From Conchocele bisecta (taxonomy: Eukaryota > Mollusca > Bivalvia > Lucinida > Thyasiridae): a DNA stretch of 64,000 bases. The number at the start of each line of letters is the position of its first letter. The first letter of the stretch is position 1. The position numbers and the translations under genes are program-made. Of this stretch, positions 10,555 through 21,329 are shown one piece after another. The notes beneath the pieces are model-generated. The model was not told the origin of the DNA. It did no database searches and saw only the letters and a program-made list of their open reading frames with translations. The stretch spans positions 33,390,616 to 33,454,615 of the forward strand of contig CM055280.1 of NCBI GenBank assembly GCA_029237695.1, written 5' to 3'.

Positions 10555-10625
10555 AAACATTCAAATTGGGAGTTCTTTAGAATCGTCTCGTAGAGACGAT
10601 TCTAAAGAACTCCCAATTTGTATGT
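10555..10625. repeat. Perfect 30-bp-arm hairpin
   Basis: CAAATTGGGAGTTCTTTAGA plus ATCGTCTC pairs with its exact complement across a loop of about 4 bases (CGTAGAGACG centre). The GAATCGTCTC/GAGACGATTC core is the same as in the element at 48742, but the outer arms differ. Confidence 0.8.
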
Positions 10626-11104
10626 TATTATGGACATAAATAAGAGAATTATTCATAAACAAAAACAAGGAATAGTGGACTATCTGCATGACAGATGAAC
10701 CAGTGATAATACCAGGTTTCTATAAAATTATTATAATGAAGCTGTGGGCTGATTCATCCAGACAGAAAGCTAACAAGATGGCCACCGAAAAACACACAAC
10801 ATACCATTTACAACCAGTCATATAACACAATTATAAACCGGTATAGGTATCGTTCTTTGAAATTAATTTTGTTCGTGTGCCCAATTTTTGTTCCGTAAAA
10901 TTAATATATGATGATCTGAGGTGTACCAAAGAATTGTCTTTTCAAAATAATATTTAACATACTTATACATAAGTTTCTTTGCTACGATTCTGGGCCTACA
11001 TCGATTGCAAATGAGAATCGGCGCATTTAGTTATGACTAAGATACATAACACCATTGCTGAGATAAGGTACGTTACAACGTATGCGACCATCATAGTCCC
11101 AGAT
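10626..11104. other. No gene seen
   Basis: Unassigned AT-rich DNA leading into the tandem array. Bases 11085-11110 (CCCAGATCAGCCTGCGCATC) resemble the middle of family D. Confidence 0.5.
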
Positions 11105-12889
11105 CAGCCTGCGCATCCGCACAGTCTGATCAGGACCTACGCTGTCCACTATGATGACTGAGATGTGGTTCAAATTTGTACTGCCATGAAGAAATTATTC
11201 AAGTTATGCGCATCCGCACAGTCTGATCAGGACCTACGCTGTTCACTATCATGACTGAGATGTGGTTCAAATTTGTACTGCCATGAAGAAATTATTCAAG
11301 TTATGCGTATCCGCACAGTCTGATCAGGACCTACGCTGTTCACTATCATGACTGAGATGTGGTTCAAATTTGTACTGCCATGAAGAAATAACAAGTGTGC
11401 GCATCTGCACAGTAAACTGATCAGACCTACTCTGTTCGCTATCATGACTGAGATTGTTTGGTCGAAATTTGTTACTGCCATGAATAAATTATTCAAGTTA
11501 TGATCTGCACATCTGAACCATGTCCTACGCTGTTCGCTAATCATGACTGAGATGTGGTTCAAATTTGTACTGCCCTGAAGAAAATTATTCAAGTTATGCT
11601 TAAACCCGCACAGTCCTGATCAGGACCTACCGCTGTTCACTAACAAGACAGAGATGTGGTTTCAAAATGTACTGCCATGAAGAAAATTATTCAAGTTAAA
11701 GCGTCAACTGCCACATCTGATCAGACCTACGCTTGGTTTACAACCATGGAAACTGAGATGTGGTTCAAATTTGTACTGCCATGATCATTCAAGTTATGCG
11801 CATCTGCAACAGTCGAACAAGGACCTACGGCCTGTTCACAATCATGACTGGAGAAGTGGTTCAAATTTTGTACTGCCAAGAAGAAATTATTCAAGTTATG
11901 CGTATCCGCACAGTCTGATCAACCTACTCGTTTCACTATCATGACTGAGATGTGTTTCAAATTGTACTGCCTGAAGAAATTATTCAAGTTTATGCGCATC
12001 CCCCACATCTTATCAGACCTACCTGTTCACTATCATGACTGAAGTGGGTTCAAATTTTGTACTGCCATGGAAGAAATTAATTCAAGTTATGCGCATCCGC
12101 CACAGTCTATCAGACTACGCTGTTCCTATGATGAACAGAAGTGGTTCCAAATTTGTACTGCCCTGAAGAAATATTTCAAGTTAATGCGTACCGCACAGTC
12201 TGATCAGGACCTAACCTGTTTCAACAAACATGAGTTTGGAAAGATGTGGTTCAAATTTGTTACTGCCATGAAGGAAAATATTTCAAGTTTATGCCAAACT
12301 GCCACAAGTTCTGATCAAGGACCTACGCTGTTTTCGCTAATCATGAAATGGAGATGTGGTTCAAATTTGTACTGCCATGAAGAAATTATTAAAGTTATGC
12401 TATCCCGCACAGTCGGATCTTGGACCTTCCTCTGTTTCCGCATTTATGACGGAGATGTGGTTCAAATTTGTACTGCCATGAAGAAAATTATTAAGTTCAT
12501 ATGCGCATCCGCACAGTCTGATCAGGACCTACGCTGTTCACTATCATGACTGAGATGTGGTTCAAATTTGTACTGCCATGAAGAAATTATTCAAGTTATG
12601 CGTATCCGCACAGTCTGATCAGGACCTACGCTGTTCACTATCATGATGAGTTGGTTCAAATTTGTACTGCCATGAAGAAATTATTCAAGTTATGCGCATC
12701 CGCACAGTCTGATCAGGACCTACGCTGTTCGCTATCATGACTGAGATGTGGTTCAAATTTGTACTGCCATGAAGAAATTATTAAAGTTATGCGCATCCGC
12801 ACAGTCTGATCAGGACCTACGCTGTTCACTATCATGACTGAGATGTGGTTCAAATTTTGTACTGCCATGGAGAAATTATTCAAGTTATT
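11105..12889. repeat. 97-bp tandem repeat array (about 18 units)
   Basis: The unit contains GCGCATCCGCACAGTCTGAT, CAGGACCTACGCTGTTCACT, ATGACTGAGATGTGGTTCAA and TACTGCCATGAAGAAATTAT. GGTTCAAATTTG starts at 11167, 11264 and 11361, giving a 97-bp period. Units at both edges are nearly identical, while those from about 11400 to 12480 carry many single-base insertions and deletions. The unit resembles the inside of family D (GCATCCGCACAGTCTGATCA). The open frame of 160 codons in it is an accident. Confidence 0.9.
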
Positions 12890-12939
12890 TGCGATTGTGG
12901 GACTCTTAGCATAATGACGAGGTTCAACAATAAATGTCG

Positions 12940-13050
12940 GTAGGTCAATTGTTTTCATTGGGGTTGTGGCTGTAGCAGTAGGGTGGGGGTGGGGAGTGGG
13001 GTGGGATGAGGAGAGGGTGGGGTGAGGTTGGGTCTTGGGTGGTGGGCACT
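12940..13050. repeat. GGGTGGGG low-complexity tract
   Basis: G/T-rich run with GGGTGGGGGTGGGGAGTGGG and similar motifs, with no coding meaning seen. Confidence 0.6.
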
Positions 13051-13119
13051 CCGATTTACTCAACCATCAGCAACAAGGATTCAACAGTAGAATGATCCGG
13101 ACCTAAACTTACCATATAA

Positions 13120-13325
13120 GAGACTTTGTACCTACGAACATGTACGATATGTCATGAAAAATATTTACAAAATTTATAGCAAATGCGGAATTCTTAAATT
13201 TTCTGTAAATGACGTCGAAAGTTGATGAAATTTACATAGAAATGCGGAAATATCACAGTTTCTGTAAATAGTTTTCATGAATAATCGCACATGTTCTAAG
13301 TTTTAATTACAAAATCACATGGCAT
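13120..13325. repeat. Family M palindromic element
   Basis: TTTGTACCTACGAACATGTA at the left and TTACAAAATCACATG at the right, with GTAAATGACGTCGAAAG and GCAAATGCGGAATTC inside. Two internal half-copies (TTTCTGTAAAT) suggest head-to-head structure. Confidence 0.55.
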
Positions 13326-13556
13326 ATCGATTCACATATGCCGTAAGATACTTTTCCTTATCAGATAGCCCCGACACCGAGTAGGTCTGCATCTGAGCTT
13401 AATATCGGTGTAAGTGAAGCGCAGGCTCGGTATAATTTTGCAATTTAGCAACTAGGTACGAATTATGCAACAAAAAAAGCGAAATATATGTCAACCAGTC
13501 TACTAGATACAAAAGATTACAAATGCACAACCCGACCATCTTGGGTTCGTTAAAAT

Positions 13557-13793
13557 GTGGCTGTGACTGGAGAATGGGGCTCGTGCGATTTGTGACATGT
13601 GCCACCATTGATCAAACAGCTCACTCCTGTAGCCTGATAGCGTATATTTCTTGTTAGAAAGAAGTATGACGGTTGTTTCATTGATGGAAGGGTGAACAGT
13701 GCAGATCCTGATCAGATTGTGCGGATGCACAGGCTGATCTGAATTTACACTGCTGCAAAACCCATAAACCCCATTTCTCCAGTCACAGCGACA
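13557..13793. repeat. Family D element, complete
   Basis: TGTGGCTGTGACTGGAGAAT at the left and CCATTTCTCCAGTCACAG at the right are inverted termini. The interior has AGTGCAGATCCTGATCAGAT and GCGGATGCACAGGCTGATCT. Confidence 0.75.
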
Positions 13794-13904
13794 AATATCC
13801 GAGATAATCAGAGGCAGTGTTTGTGATCAAGCTGGGAGGTATCAAATGCAAACCGTATATCGGACCGTATAAAATGTTGTGATTGTTTGTTGGGGTCCTC
13901 AGGA

Positions 13905-14036
13905 CTCAATTCTAATGAAATTCTAAGACATATTCATGATATTTTCGGGGAGAAATACAAGAAAATATGATGAATTGTTGTCCGCTGGTTTTGAACTATT
14001 TATAGCCCACAAGTTTCCCAGCATGCAAAGAGTTAA
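13905..14036. repeat. Truncated TTAACTCTTTGCATGC-type element
   Basis: The right end is CCCAGCATGCAAAGAG then TTAA (14033-14036), and the interior has ATTCTAATGAAATTCTAAGA and GACATATTCATGATATTTTC. The complete copy is at 20343-20601. Confidence 0.65.
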
Positions 14037-14285
14037 TCTAACCCCAAAAATTAGACAATTAATTTTGATAGGTAGAAATTAGACATTTTTAAGTTGTCTA
14101 ATTCCAAGTTGTATACCGCTCCCCTGGGCAGATAGATATAGATAAACCAGCAGACAGATCAACCAATTATATTTTCATCTCATTTGCATATTTATTGCAG
14201 TAATGTATTATGAGTTTTAAAGCGAATGACCGCCGGAGCTCACACAAATTTATGGGTAAATGATCTTTTATCTACTACATAATGC

Positions 14286-14706
14286 AGGGCTCCAGATAAA
14301 CTGTGTGTCTAAAGCGTATTGTACCCCCTGATTTCAAATTAAATGCGTATTTTATTTTTACAAATGGTTTATTGATTTTCTTCATTATTAAATAGAGACC
14401 AAACGATCAAAATGAATTTAAACATTCACTTATTCGAGTGTATTATTACTTAATCACTTATTTATACTGTAATACAGTTGAACATTTACTTAGTCAAGCT
14501 GCAAAAAGCAAACACTGTTTGCTTTTTGCAGCTCAACTAAGTAAATTTTCAACTTTATTATAGTATATTCGCTACTAAATTTGAAAATCAAAGCGTATTT
14601 TCACATTGCTGTGATTATTTTGTACTCCCACTTTTAATAATCAATGCGTATTCTGCTAAAATAAATGCGTAAAATATGTCAATACGCAGCTTATCTGGGG
14701 CTCTGT
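14286..14706. repeat. Family G element
   Basis: CAGGGCTCCAGATAAACTGT at the left and ACGCAGCTTATCTGGGGCTC at the right. The core pairs GCAAAAAGCAAACACTG with CAGTGTTTGCTTTTTGCAGC near 14500-14530. It is longer than the copy at 9634. Confidence 0.75.
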
Positions 14707-14878
14707 AATGTACGCATCGTTGGTTTTGAAGGTTATGTCATAACGTGTATCCATGGTCGCAAACCACATCGTCGTTTATATTTATAACACCATAGATAAC
14801 TGGATATGCAAATGAACGAGACAAAGCCGACATAATCATGTTGGTACTCTCTGAACTTTAGTTTTTTGTATACTTTAT

Positions 14879-15292
14879 ATAACCCTTATAATGCTGAATT
14901 CATTTTGCTATTTACTGTTTAACCCTTAGACCGCTACTCACAACAATTGTCGTCTGCTGTTGCTTTTATATCTTGAATTATTTCTCAATAAAAACATGGT
15001 TTGACAGCACTTCAGTCAAAGCATGTTGTAAATTACTCTAAAGTGCTGTCAAAGCATGTTTTTGACGATAAAAATGGAAAATAGAAAATGAACAGCAGAC
15101 GACAAAAAAAATAAGATAGCGGTCTAAGGGTTAATTTCTGTTTTACTCACAACATAAACATGGTTTGGCAGCAATACAATCATTTCCAATGGAAATTACT
15201 CTAAAGTGCTGTCAAACCATGTTTTATTGAGAAAATAGACAAAATATGACACAAAACGACAACAATTTGTGTTTCCCGTATTCTAAGGGTTC
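14879..15292. repeat. Outer family A-like element interrupted by another
   Basis: The left end is ATAACCCTTATAATGCTGAA and the right end GTATTCTAAGGGTTC, with the inner hairpin TTTGGCAGCA and CTGTCAAACCATG at about 15161-15222. The element is split by a complete family A copy at 14919-15134. Removing that copy and one TTAA restores a continuous left arm. Confidence 0.75.
14919..15134. repeat. Family A element nested at a TTAA site
   Basis: TTAA (14919-14922), CCCTTAGACCGCTACTC and GGTCTAAGGG, TTAA (15131-15134). The hairpin centre is partly deleted (CACTTCAGTCAAAGC). Flanking bases are CTGT on the left and TTTCTG on the right, so the pre-insertion site was CTGTTTAATTTCTG. Confidence 0.85.
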
Positions 15293-15374
15293 TTTGACCC
15301 TCATTCAGATGTCTAATGGATCGACGGATAGAGCAAAATAAAAAATTCTTATCCCCATCCAGTACTAACAAGGT

Positions 15375-15770
15375 GCATGATCACATGGTTACAACAACAA
15401 CAACGTCGTCCACTCCAAAGTAAGTCTTATTTTATATTTTCCTTAATATGCAACGGATTTTGATGAAATATGGCACAGCAAACGCGTCTTCATGAGCTGT
15501 ATTTGGTGGTCCAGGGAGTTTGGCACAAACTTATGTCATTTTTGCGAAGAATCAATCGATTCTTCGCAAAAACGACAGAAGTTTGGGCGAAAATACAGAG
15601 ACCACCAAATGCAGGGTAACAAGACGCGTTTGAGGCGCCATTATTTCATCAAAATCCGTTACGTAATAAGGACAATATAAAAGAATACGTACTTTCAATC
15701 GGATGGATTCTGGAAGTTTCAGTACTTGTTGTTGTTGTTAGTACCACGTGATCATACACCTGGACTAATA
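15375..15770. repeat. Family K palindromic element
   Basis: Outer arms are CACATGGTTACAACAACAAC and GTTGTTGTTAGTACCACGTG. Inside are CAACGGATTTTGATGAAATA and TTTCATCAAAATCCGTTACG, and a centre GAAGAATCAATCGATTCTTC. A second copy is at 51390-51745. Confidence 0.75.
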
Positions 15771-15784
15771 TACGTGTAGAAGGA

Positions 15785-15980
15785 AACAAGTGAACATCAA
15801 TGGGAAGATCATTTAGGGACGGAACCTCTGTTTCAAATCTCAGCTGAAAGACCAGTGGGATGGAAATACAATGTCCTATCATACAGCAATTACTAATATC
15901 TTGACGCCCATGGCGAGATTTGAACCTACAATCTCCGGATTGAAAGTCAGGTGTTCTAACGCCTAGGACACACAATCCAT
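15785..15980 (-). repeat. tRNA-derived SINE
   Basis: On the minus strand: TCCTAGGCGTTAGAACACCT (A-box-like), then CAATCCGGAGATTGTAGG and GGTTCAAATCTCGCC (B-box-like). This is arranged like the 5' part of a tRNA. The body continues on the plus strand to ATCATTTAGGGACGGAACC. The tRNA folding is degraded, so this is a SINE head and not a tRNA gene. Confidence 0.7.
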
Positions 15981-16180
15981 CCCTAAAATAGAAAAAAAAA
16001 GCTTTCCAAACTTAAATTTTATTAAAAAATTGGAGTTAGCTCGTACACTTTATAATTGAAGGACTTACATGTAGACCCCTTCATCCACCGACCCCTTCAA
16101 ACGTGGTTAATGGATAATCAATGACAACGAAAACCACTATCCAGGTTTACCCTAGGCAACCCGATACTGGAAACACAATA

Positions 16181-16557
16181 CAGTGCAACCTCTCTGCAAC
16201 AGCCACCCATGGGAAGACACAAAACTGGCTGTTGTAGAGAGGTGGCTGTTGTCGGGAGGTAAACGCTGAATTAAATTGTATTGTCTACTGTTTATTTATT
16301 TTCTTCGAGAATTATCATCAAATACATGCTTTGACAGCATATTAGAATCATTTACAATGGAAATGATTCCGTCTAAAGTGCTGTCAAAACATGTTTTTAT
16401 TGAGAAAGAAGGCAAAAGCAACAATAGACGACAATATTTTCGTGCTCATCAGGCTAAGGGTTAGAAATAGAGAAAATCATCCATTTGGGATATAAAATAG
16501 CGGCTGTTACAGAGAGGGTGTTGTTGTAGAGAGGTGGCCGTTCGGGGAGATTCGACT
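16181..16557. repeat. MITE with CAGTGCAACCTCTCT ends, interrupted
   Basis: CAGTGCAACCTCTCTGCAAC on the left and AGGTGGCCGTTCGGGGAGAT, CGACTGTA on the right, with GGCTGTTGTAGAGAGGTGGC copies inside. A family A element is inserted at 16262-16464. Confidence 0.6.
16262..16464. repeat. Family A-like element inside another MITE
   Basis: ACGCTGAATTAAATTG and TTTGACAGCATATTAGAATC on the left. GTGCTGTCAAAACATG and GGCTAAGGG then TTAG on the right. The left TTAA terminus is missing. Confidence 0.65.
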
Positions 16558-16654
16558 GTATTTGTTTCTCGTATCGGGTTGTATAGAGCTAACTAGCACA
16601 CATTGACAGTGTGATTAAGAAAAGCAATGACAATGGCAACTGCTATCCACATGT

Positions 16655-17170
16655 TGAAGTTACGTACCGAGGTCTATAAATACATTAAATATGCCTAAAA
16701 GCATCAATAAATGAAGAAAAAAAAAGCTAAAATTTGTTGTTTACTGTTGTGCTGCTATAATCCTGATTAATCCGATACTAGAAACACAAATATTCATGTT
16801 TCTAGTATCGGGTTGCTGAAATGGAATAGATTAGGCTCCGCACTGAAAAGCAATATGACGTTTTATCAGCCCGAACTGGGCCAATTGTTACCTGGGCCCG
16901 ACTATATGATGGATATTCTGACAGATTCCCAGACAAAGTGGTTAATCATTGTGACCTACCACGATAAAAAGGGGACAATCATGTTAGCGACCAGTGTCTG
17001 ATCAGGCTCTACACTGGTCACTCACTATTACTGAGATTGGGTAACATTTCTGATGCAAAAAGCAGAAATAGTAGATCTGTATCCGGTGGCAAGAGCATGC
17101 TATCGGATCATGACCTACACTGGTCGTTAACTCAATAAGCCCTGTTTTGTCGTGGCAGTCAAACATATAT
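16655..17170. repeat. Family J fragment and D-like fragments
   Basis: At 16660-16720 TTGAAGTTACGTACCGAGGT and TACATTAAATATGCCTAAAA match the left arm of the family J hairpin at 28255. At 16985-17165 CAGTGTCTGATCAGGCTC, CTACACTGGTC and a second TACACTGGTCG resemble family D. No gene is seen. Confidence 0.5.
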
Positions 17171-17444
17171 TATTACTGCAAGAAGCATGCCACAGTATTT
17201 ACATCTAGTGGTAACATGCAAGATGTTTGTGTATCCCGTACATCAATCTGCGGTTTCTAATTAATGGTTTCGTAAGCAGAATATTTAGACTGTCACAACA
17301 CACACCCACCCCCACTATTCAAAACCATCAACCCAACACACTAGAATTTTGACATTGGTTGCAAGATTAAGTCAGGGTGTGGGATCACGTGTTTCCGAAC
17401 GGCGTGACGTTATGTTTTTTAGATGTGTTTACAGTAGATTTCTT

Positions 17445-17620
17445 TTAACCCTTACACCGCCATCTTAATGTGTTGCTGTATGCTGTTTATTTTCTATTTT
17501 TATCATAAAAAACATGCTTTGACAGCACTTCAGAATCATTTCCATTGGAAATGATTCTAAAGTGTTGTCAAAACATGTTTTTATTGAGAAATAAGGCAAG
17601 ATATAAAAGCAACAGTAAAT
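17445..17620. repeat. Family A-like foldback element
   Basis: TTAA (17445-17448) then CCCTTACACCGCCATC. The hairpin centre is AATCATTTCCATTGGAAATG. The right end stops within ATATAAAAGCAACAGTAAAT, short of the expected terminus. Confidence 0.7.
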
Positions 17621-18049
17621 TAAGTACTAACTGAATCCACATGTTCCTGATATGGTGTCAGGTGCCCTTGTCTTTTGTATACATGTTCAAGCACAATGAT
17701 GACATATATAGGCTGTATATAATATAGCTATATGTAGTCTACAGTGAATAGTCGGAAATAATGAGTCAATAAGAAAACTACGAGAACAAGACATGCTTGA
17801 AGAGACAAATCACGTCATACATGCTTCTACCGTTACACCTGCATGTACACGTTGTCATATGAAGCAACTCTATGTCAATATTAATTCACGTTTCCTGCGA
17901 TAATTAACGCACTGATGGACGACGAATCACATGCAAGTTTCTACACCTACATGTATAGTGGCAAGCAACTGTATTTGGAAGTTTAGTATGTGGATATGAA
18001 TTCATTCATTCATTCATTCATTAATTACATGTACATTCAGAATATGACA
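17621..18049. other. No gene seen
   Basis: Unassigned sequence with an ATTC tandem at 18000-18020. It includes two similar phrases around CATGCTTCTACCGTTACACC and CAAGTTTCTACACCTACATG. Confidence 0.45.
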
Positions 18050-18200
18050 ATTTTGAAATATTATTTTCTCCTTTCCTTATTTTTCATTGAAAGTATATGT
18101 TGTTACCACTCATTTGAACCGTCTCAAATGGTGGTAACAACATATACTTTTGATGAGAAATACAGAAAATATTTATAATTTTCCGTCAGTAAAACGGTGT
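18050..18200. repeat. Family B foldback element, short core
   Basis: ACTCATTTGAACCGTCT is followed directly by CAAATGGTGG, so about a dozen bases of the right core arm are deleted. Arms GTATATGTTG/CAACATATAC are intact. Confidence 0.65.
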
Positions 18201-18224
18201 ATCCTCAAATTAAGGTGAACAATG

Positions 18225-18880
18225 AATTTGTTTGTTTGTTTATTGGGGTTTAACAGCCTATCAACAGCTAAGGTTATTTAAGGCCAGGTCAATGGGTTTA
18301 GTACTAAATCTCATATATTACCTGTACAAATGGGTGAAAATCCCAAAATCAGAACTGAATATAATATTAGTTACAATAAAAAAAATATATTTATTATATA
18401 CCAACCCATGAAATACATAGTTATACGATGTAAATAACAGTCATATGTTCTCATCGATGAAATAAACATCTTCCGGTGAAAATACGACTACTTCCGCTAT
18501 CTATATTCATAACGCGCACCTGCAGTGCCGGTCTGAAAATAGGCTGCAAATACACATTCATTACCGTATACAGTCTAAACACTGCTAATTTCCATGGAGC
18601 GGTATATAATAAATAGAATATTCATATTTTTGCAAAAATATGAATATCCTCTATATATTCAGCCCTGAAATCAGAATAATCCTGATGTGATGCCAGGTCC
18701 TCGCCACACCAGAATCACTTGGCCCCCTCCAGAAAGCAGTAGGATCAGTAATAATCTAACTACTTTTATAAAGGGCAGTAACCCAATTCAACTCCCAGGT
18801 AACAAAAGAGCCAAAGATAAAAACCTACCCAAGGGCAAACCAGACAAATCGTGATTCCTATAAGGAGGAACAGTCAATTT
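18225..18880. repeat. Family P dispersed repeat
   Basis: Begins TTTGTTTGTTTATTGGGGTT, TAACAGCCTATCAACAGC. Further on it has TTCAGCCCTGAAATCAGAAT, CACTTGGCCCC and a trailing GGAGGAACAG. The same order of modules appears at 29945-30320. A hairpin ATTCATATTTTTGCAAAAAT is embedded near 18620. Confidence 0.6.
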
Positions 18881-19083
18881 ACGCCTTCGCGTTCACCCGA
18901 CCAACCACCCACTAAATGATTAATTTGTGTTTTCTGCAATAAACAACATACCAATAGGGTGGAAACATTCCAAATATTACATTCAAACAGAAATCAGTGA
19001 ACATTCATGCAAAAGCTGGTTGATACAGAAAGACATATACAAGTATCGGATAATGCTTTAGATTCTGTATTACCACATCTTGT

Positions 19084-19190
19084 GTCACTTATAATTGACA
19101 ACTACAACATGTTCTGCACAAATAACTGGCAGTACATCGCTACATGCAATAATAAAGCACTACTACATGTACATGTACAGTGCTCCAGAT
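19084..19190. repeat. 100-bp direct repeat, left copy
   Basis: ATAATTGACAACTACAACAT through GTACATGTACAGTGC. The matching copy at 19570-19672 lies on the other side of the family F element, with a handful of substitutions. Confidence 0.75.
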
Positions 19191-19570
19191 AAGAAATTAA
19201 ATTAACTAATTGAGTATTGTTACTCCATCATTTCTAAAGCAATTGGGTATTTCAAATGTTTAATTGGTTAAAATAAAATCACACTACTGTTGACACATCA
19301 ACAGACAGCAATTATTGAATAGTTTGTTTCGAAATGAAAACATGTCTTGGCATTTGTCATTAGAATTGTCTCCTTGGAGACAATTCTAATGAAATACCAC
19401 GATGTGTTTTCATGGAAAAATAACAAAAATATGCTATATTTGTGCTCTGTTTATTGTTTTCTGCAGCATGATAAAGGTACCACAATTGATACTCGCTACT
19501 TCTGATTTCAATTGGGTTTTTAGCAATTTTAATTGGGTATTTACGCAAATATGCAGCTTATCTGGAGCTT
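19181..19570. repeat. Family F element
   Basis: Inverted ends are CAGTGCTCCAGATAAG and CTTATCTGGAGC. The interior has GCAATTGGGTATTTCAAA and ATTGGGTTTTTAGCAATTTT. The core hairpin ATTAGAATTGTCTCCTTGGA with its complement is at 19360-19392. Confidence 0.75.
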
Positions 19571-19672
19571 TGCTTATAATTGACAGCTACAACATGTTCT
19601 GCACAAATAACTGGCAGTACATCGCTACATGTAATAATAAAGCAATAATACATTTACATGTACAGTGCTCCA
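19570..19672. repeat. 100-bp direct repeat, right copy
   Basis: Second copy of the 19084-19190 segment. It ends in GTACAGTGC, which is at once the start of the next family F element. Confidence 0.75.
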
Positions 19673-19976
19673 GATAAGCTGCATATTTGCTTAAATACCC
19701 AATTAAAATTGGCAAAAACCCAATTGAAATCAGAAGTAGCCAGTATCAAAAAGCAATACAAATTTTAGGGTACGTTTATCATGCTGCAGAAAACAATAAA
19801 CAGACCACAAATATATCATATTTCATTTCGAAGCAAACTATTCAATAATTGCTGTCTGTTAATGTGTAAACAGTAGTGTGTTTTTATTTTACCCAATTAA
19901 AAATTTGAAATACCCAATTGCTTCAGAAATGATAGAGTGACAATACTCAATTACTAATTCCTTATCTGGAGCCCTG
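19667..19976. repeat. Family F element, inverted copy
   Basis: CAGTGCTCCAGATAAGCTGC to CCTTATCTGGAGCCCTG. The interior is in the opposite orientation to 19181-19570 and lacks the core hairpin region. Confidence 0.7.
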
Positions 19977-20159
19977 CATGTAAGTTGAAACTTTCCCTGA
20001 AATAAACATGATACACTGAAACGTGTGCATGTAGCCATGTACCATTACATTAGAACAACATGCAACAATGTTTTGGACGTGTGCACGAACACACAGTTCA
20101 TTTAATAGAATGCAAGTATGTGCTACATTCACCTTGTTATAATACAAAGGAAGAACTAG

Positions 20160-20330
20160 TGAGAATTTTTAAATATTTATACCCACTTTTTTAAAAAGAA
20201 TGGGTATATAATTTTTCGTCACAGGCATATGTCCGTCTGTCCGTCTGTCCGAATGTCACTTTTTCCTTGTAAGAAGTAAAACTTTTAAACTGTAATAGCT
20301 CATGAATTACATGTATCTCCCAATGTATAT
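20160..20330. repeat. Family R fragment
   Basis: TACCCACTTTTTTAAAAAGA, a GTCCGTCTGTCC tandem and TTGTAAGAAGTAAAACTTTT are the first modules of the repeat described at 6640-7170. Confidence 0.55.
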
Positions 20331-20342
20331 TGCTTTTTCTAG

Positions 20343-20601
20343 TTAACTCTTTGCATGCTAGCGGCGAAAATAGCCGCCAAACGAATTAGGAGTACATGTA
20401 TATGTTTTATTTCTCTCTGTAAATATGTCTTGAAATTTCATTTGAATTGTGTCCAGAGGACACAATTCTAATGAAATTCCAAGACATATTTATGACATTT
20501 GTGACATTTATAAGGAGAAATAAAAGAAAATATAATGAATTGTCATCTGCTATTTTTGAACTATTTATAGCCCACAAATTTCCCAGCATGCAAAGAGTTA
20601 A
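20343..20601. repeat. TTAACTCTTTGCATGC foldback element, complete
   Basis: TTAA (20343-20346) then CTCTTTGCATGCT. The right end is AGCATGCAAAGAG then TTAA (20598-20601). The core hairpin GAATTGTGTCCAGAGGACAC, AATTC lies around 20445-20470, flanked by CTTGAAATTTCATTTG and TAATGAAATTCCAAG. Confidence 0.8.
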
Positions 20602-21090
20602 ATAAATGTCAATGCATGAGTCATTCACATTATTGGTGCATGTAAATGTATTTTTTATGCCATAGAAGTTCAATGAAGAAAATATACACGTACAAATTAT
20701 TGATAACTGCTTTGTTAGACAGGAAAAAAATAACAACAACATATTTTATTTAGCAAAGGCGAGACAGCTGGACTTTTACATTTTACAATTCTTAAAGGCT
20801 TTATGTATTATAATACAGATTATATAGATGTGTAAACATGACAGTGTATATAGGTTTACTTCATGACTTCGCATACATGATTATAGATAGGTACAGCGAT
20901 GGTCGTCCCTGAATTCCTACGCGATTTCAAATGTTTATTTAGCATAAATCTGCATATTTAAAACCCTGCGTTAGACGCATACAGTCGAACACAGACGCTT
21001 ATTCATATGTTTCGCATACCAGCATAACGAAATATTGAATTGAATTCAAACCTATTGGAAGACATAATAATGTGTATACATACTTGATGG
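20602..21090. other. No gene seen
   Basis: Unassigned AT-rich DNA. I see no repeat copy or coding pattern. Confidence 0.5.
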
Positions 21091-21094
21091 ACAT

Positions 21095-21327
21095 TTAACC
21101 CTTTCCCTGATAGAAACGACTTTTCACGCCTCTGCAGAAGATGTCTTTTGAAAACATTGTGGGAAAAGGAGAAATTGCTTGTAACAAGCAATTTCTCCTT
21201 TTCCCACAATGTTTTCTACTCTATCAGATAATTTAACCATCATTTGACCCAGCATTTGATTCTTTAATTATTCAGCTGTTTTGGATTTGGAAGAGTCGAA
21301 ATATCGCAAAACAGGGAAAGGGTTTAA
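21095..21327. repeat. Family E foldback element, opposite orientation
   Basis: TTAA then CCCTTTCCCTGATAGAAACG on the left, and GCAAAACAGGGAAAGGG then TTTAA on the right. It is the reverse complement of 8934-9162, with only a few differences in the GTGGGAAAAGGAGAAATTGC hairpin. Confidence 0.8.
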
Positions 21328-21329
21328 TT

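Noticed and set aside
12067..12549. 160-codon plus-strand frame
   Set aside because: It lies wholly inside the 97-bp array and exists only because indels shift the phase. The residues simply repeat the unit.
11105..12889. Regular array that could be taken for CRISPR
   Set aside because: The 97-bp unit repeats without unique spacers, in eukaryotic DNA and with no cas genes. It is an ordinary tandem repeat.
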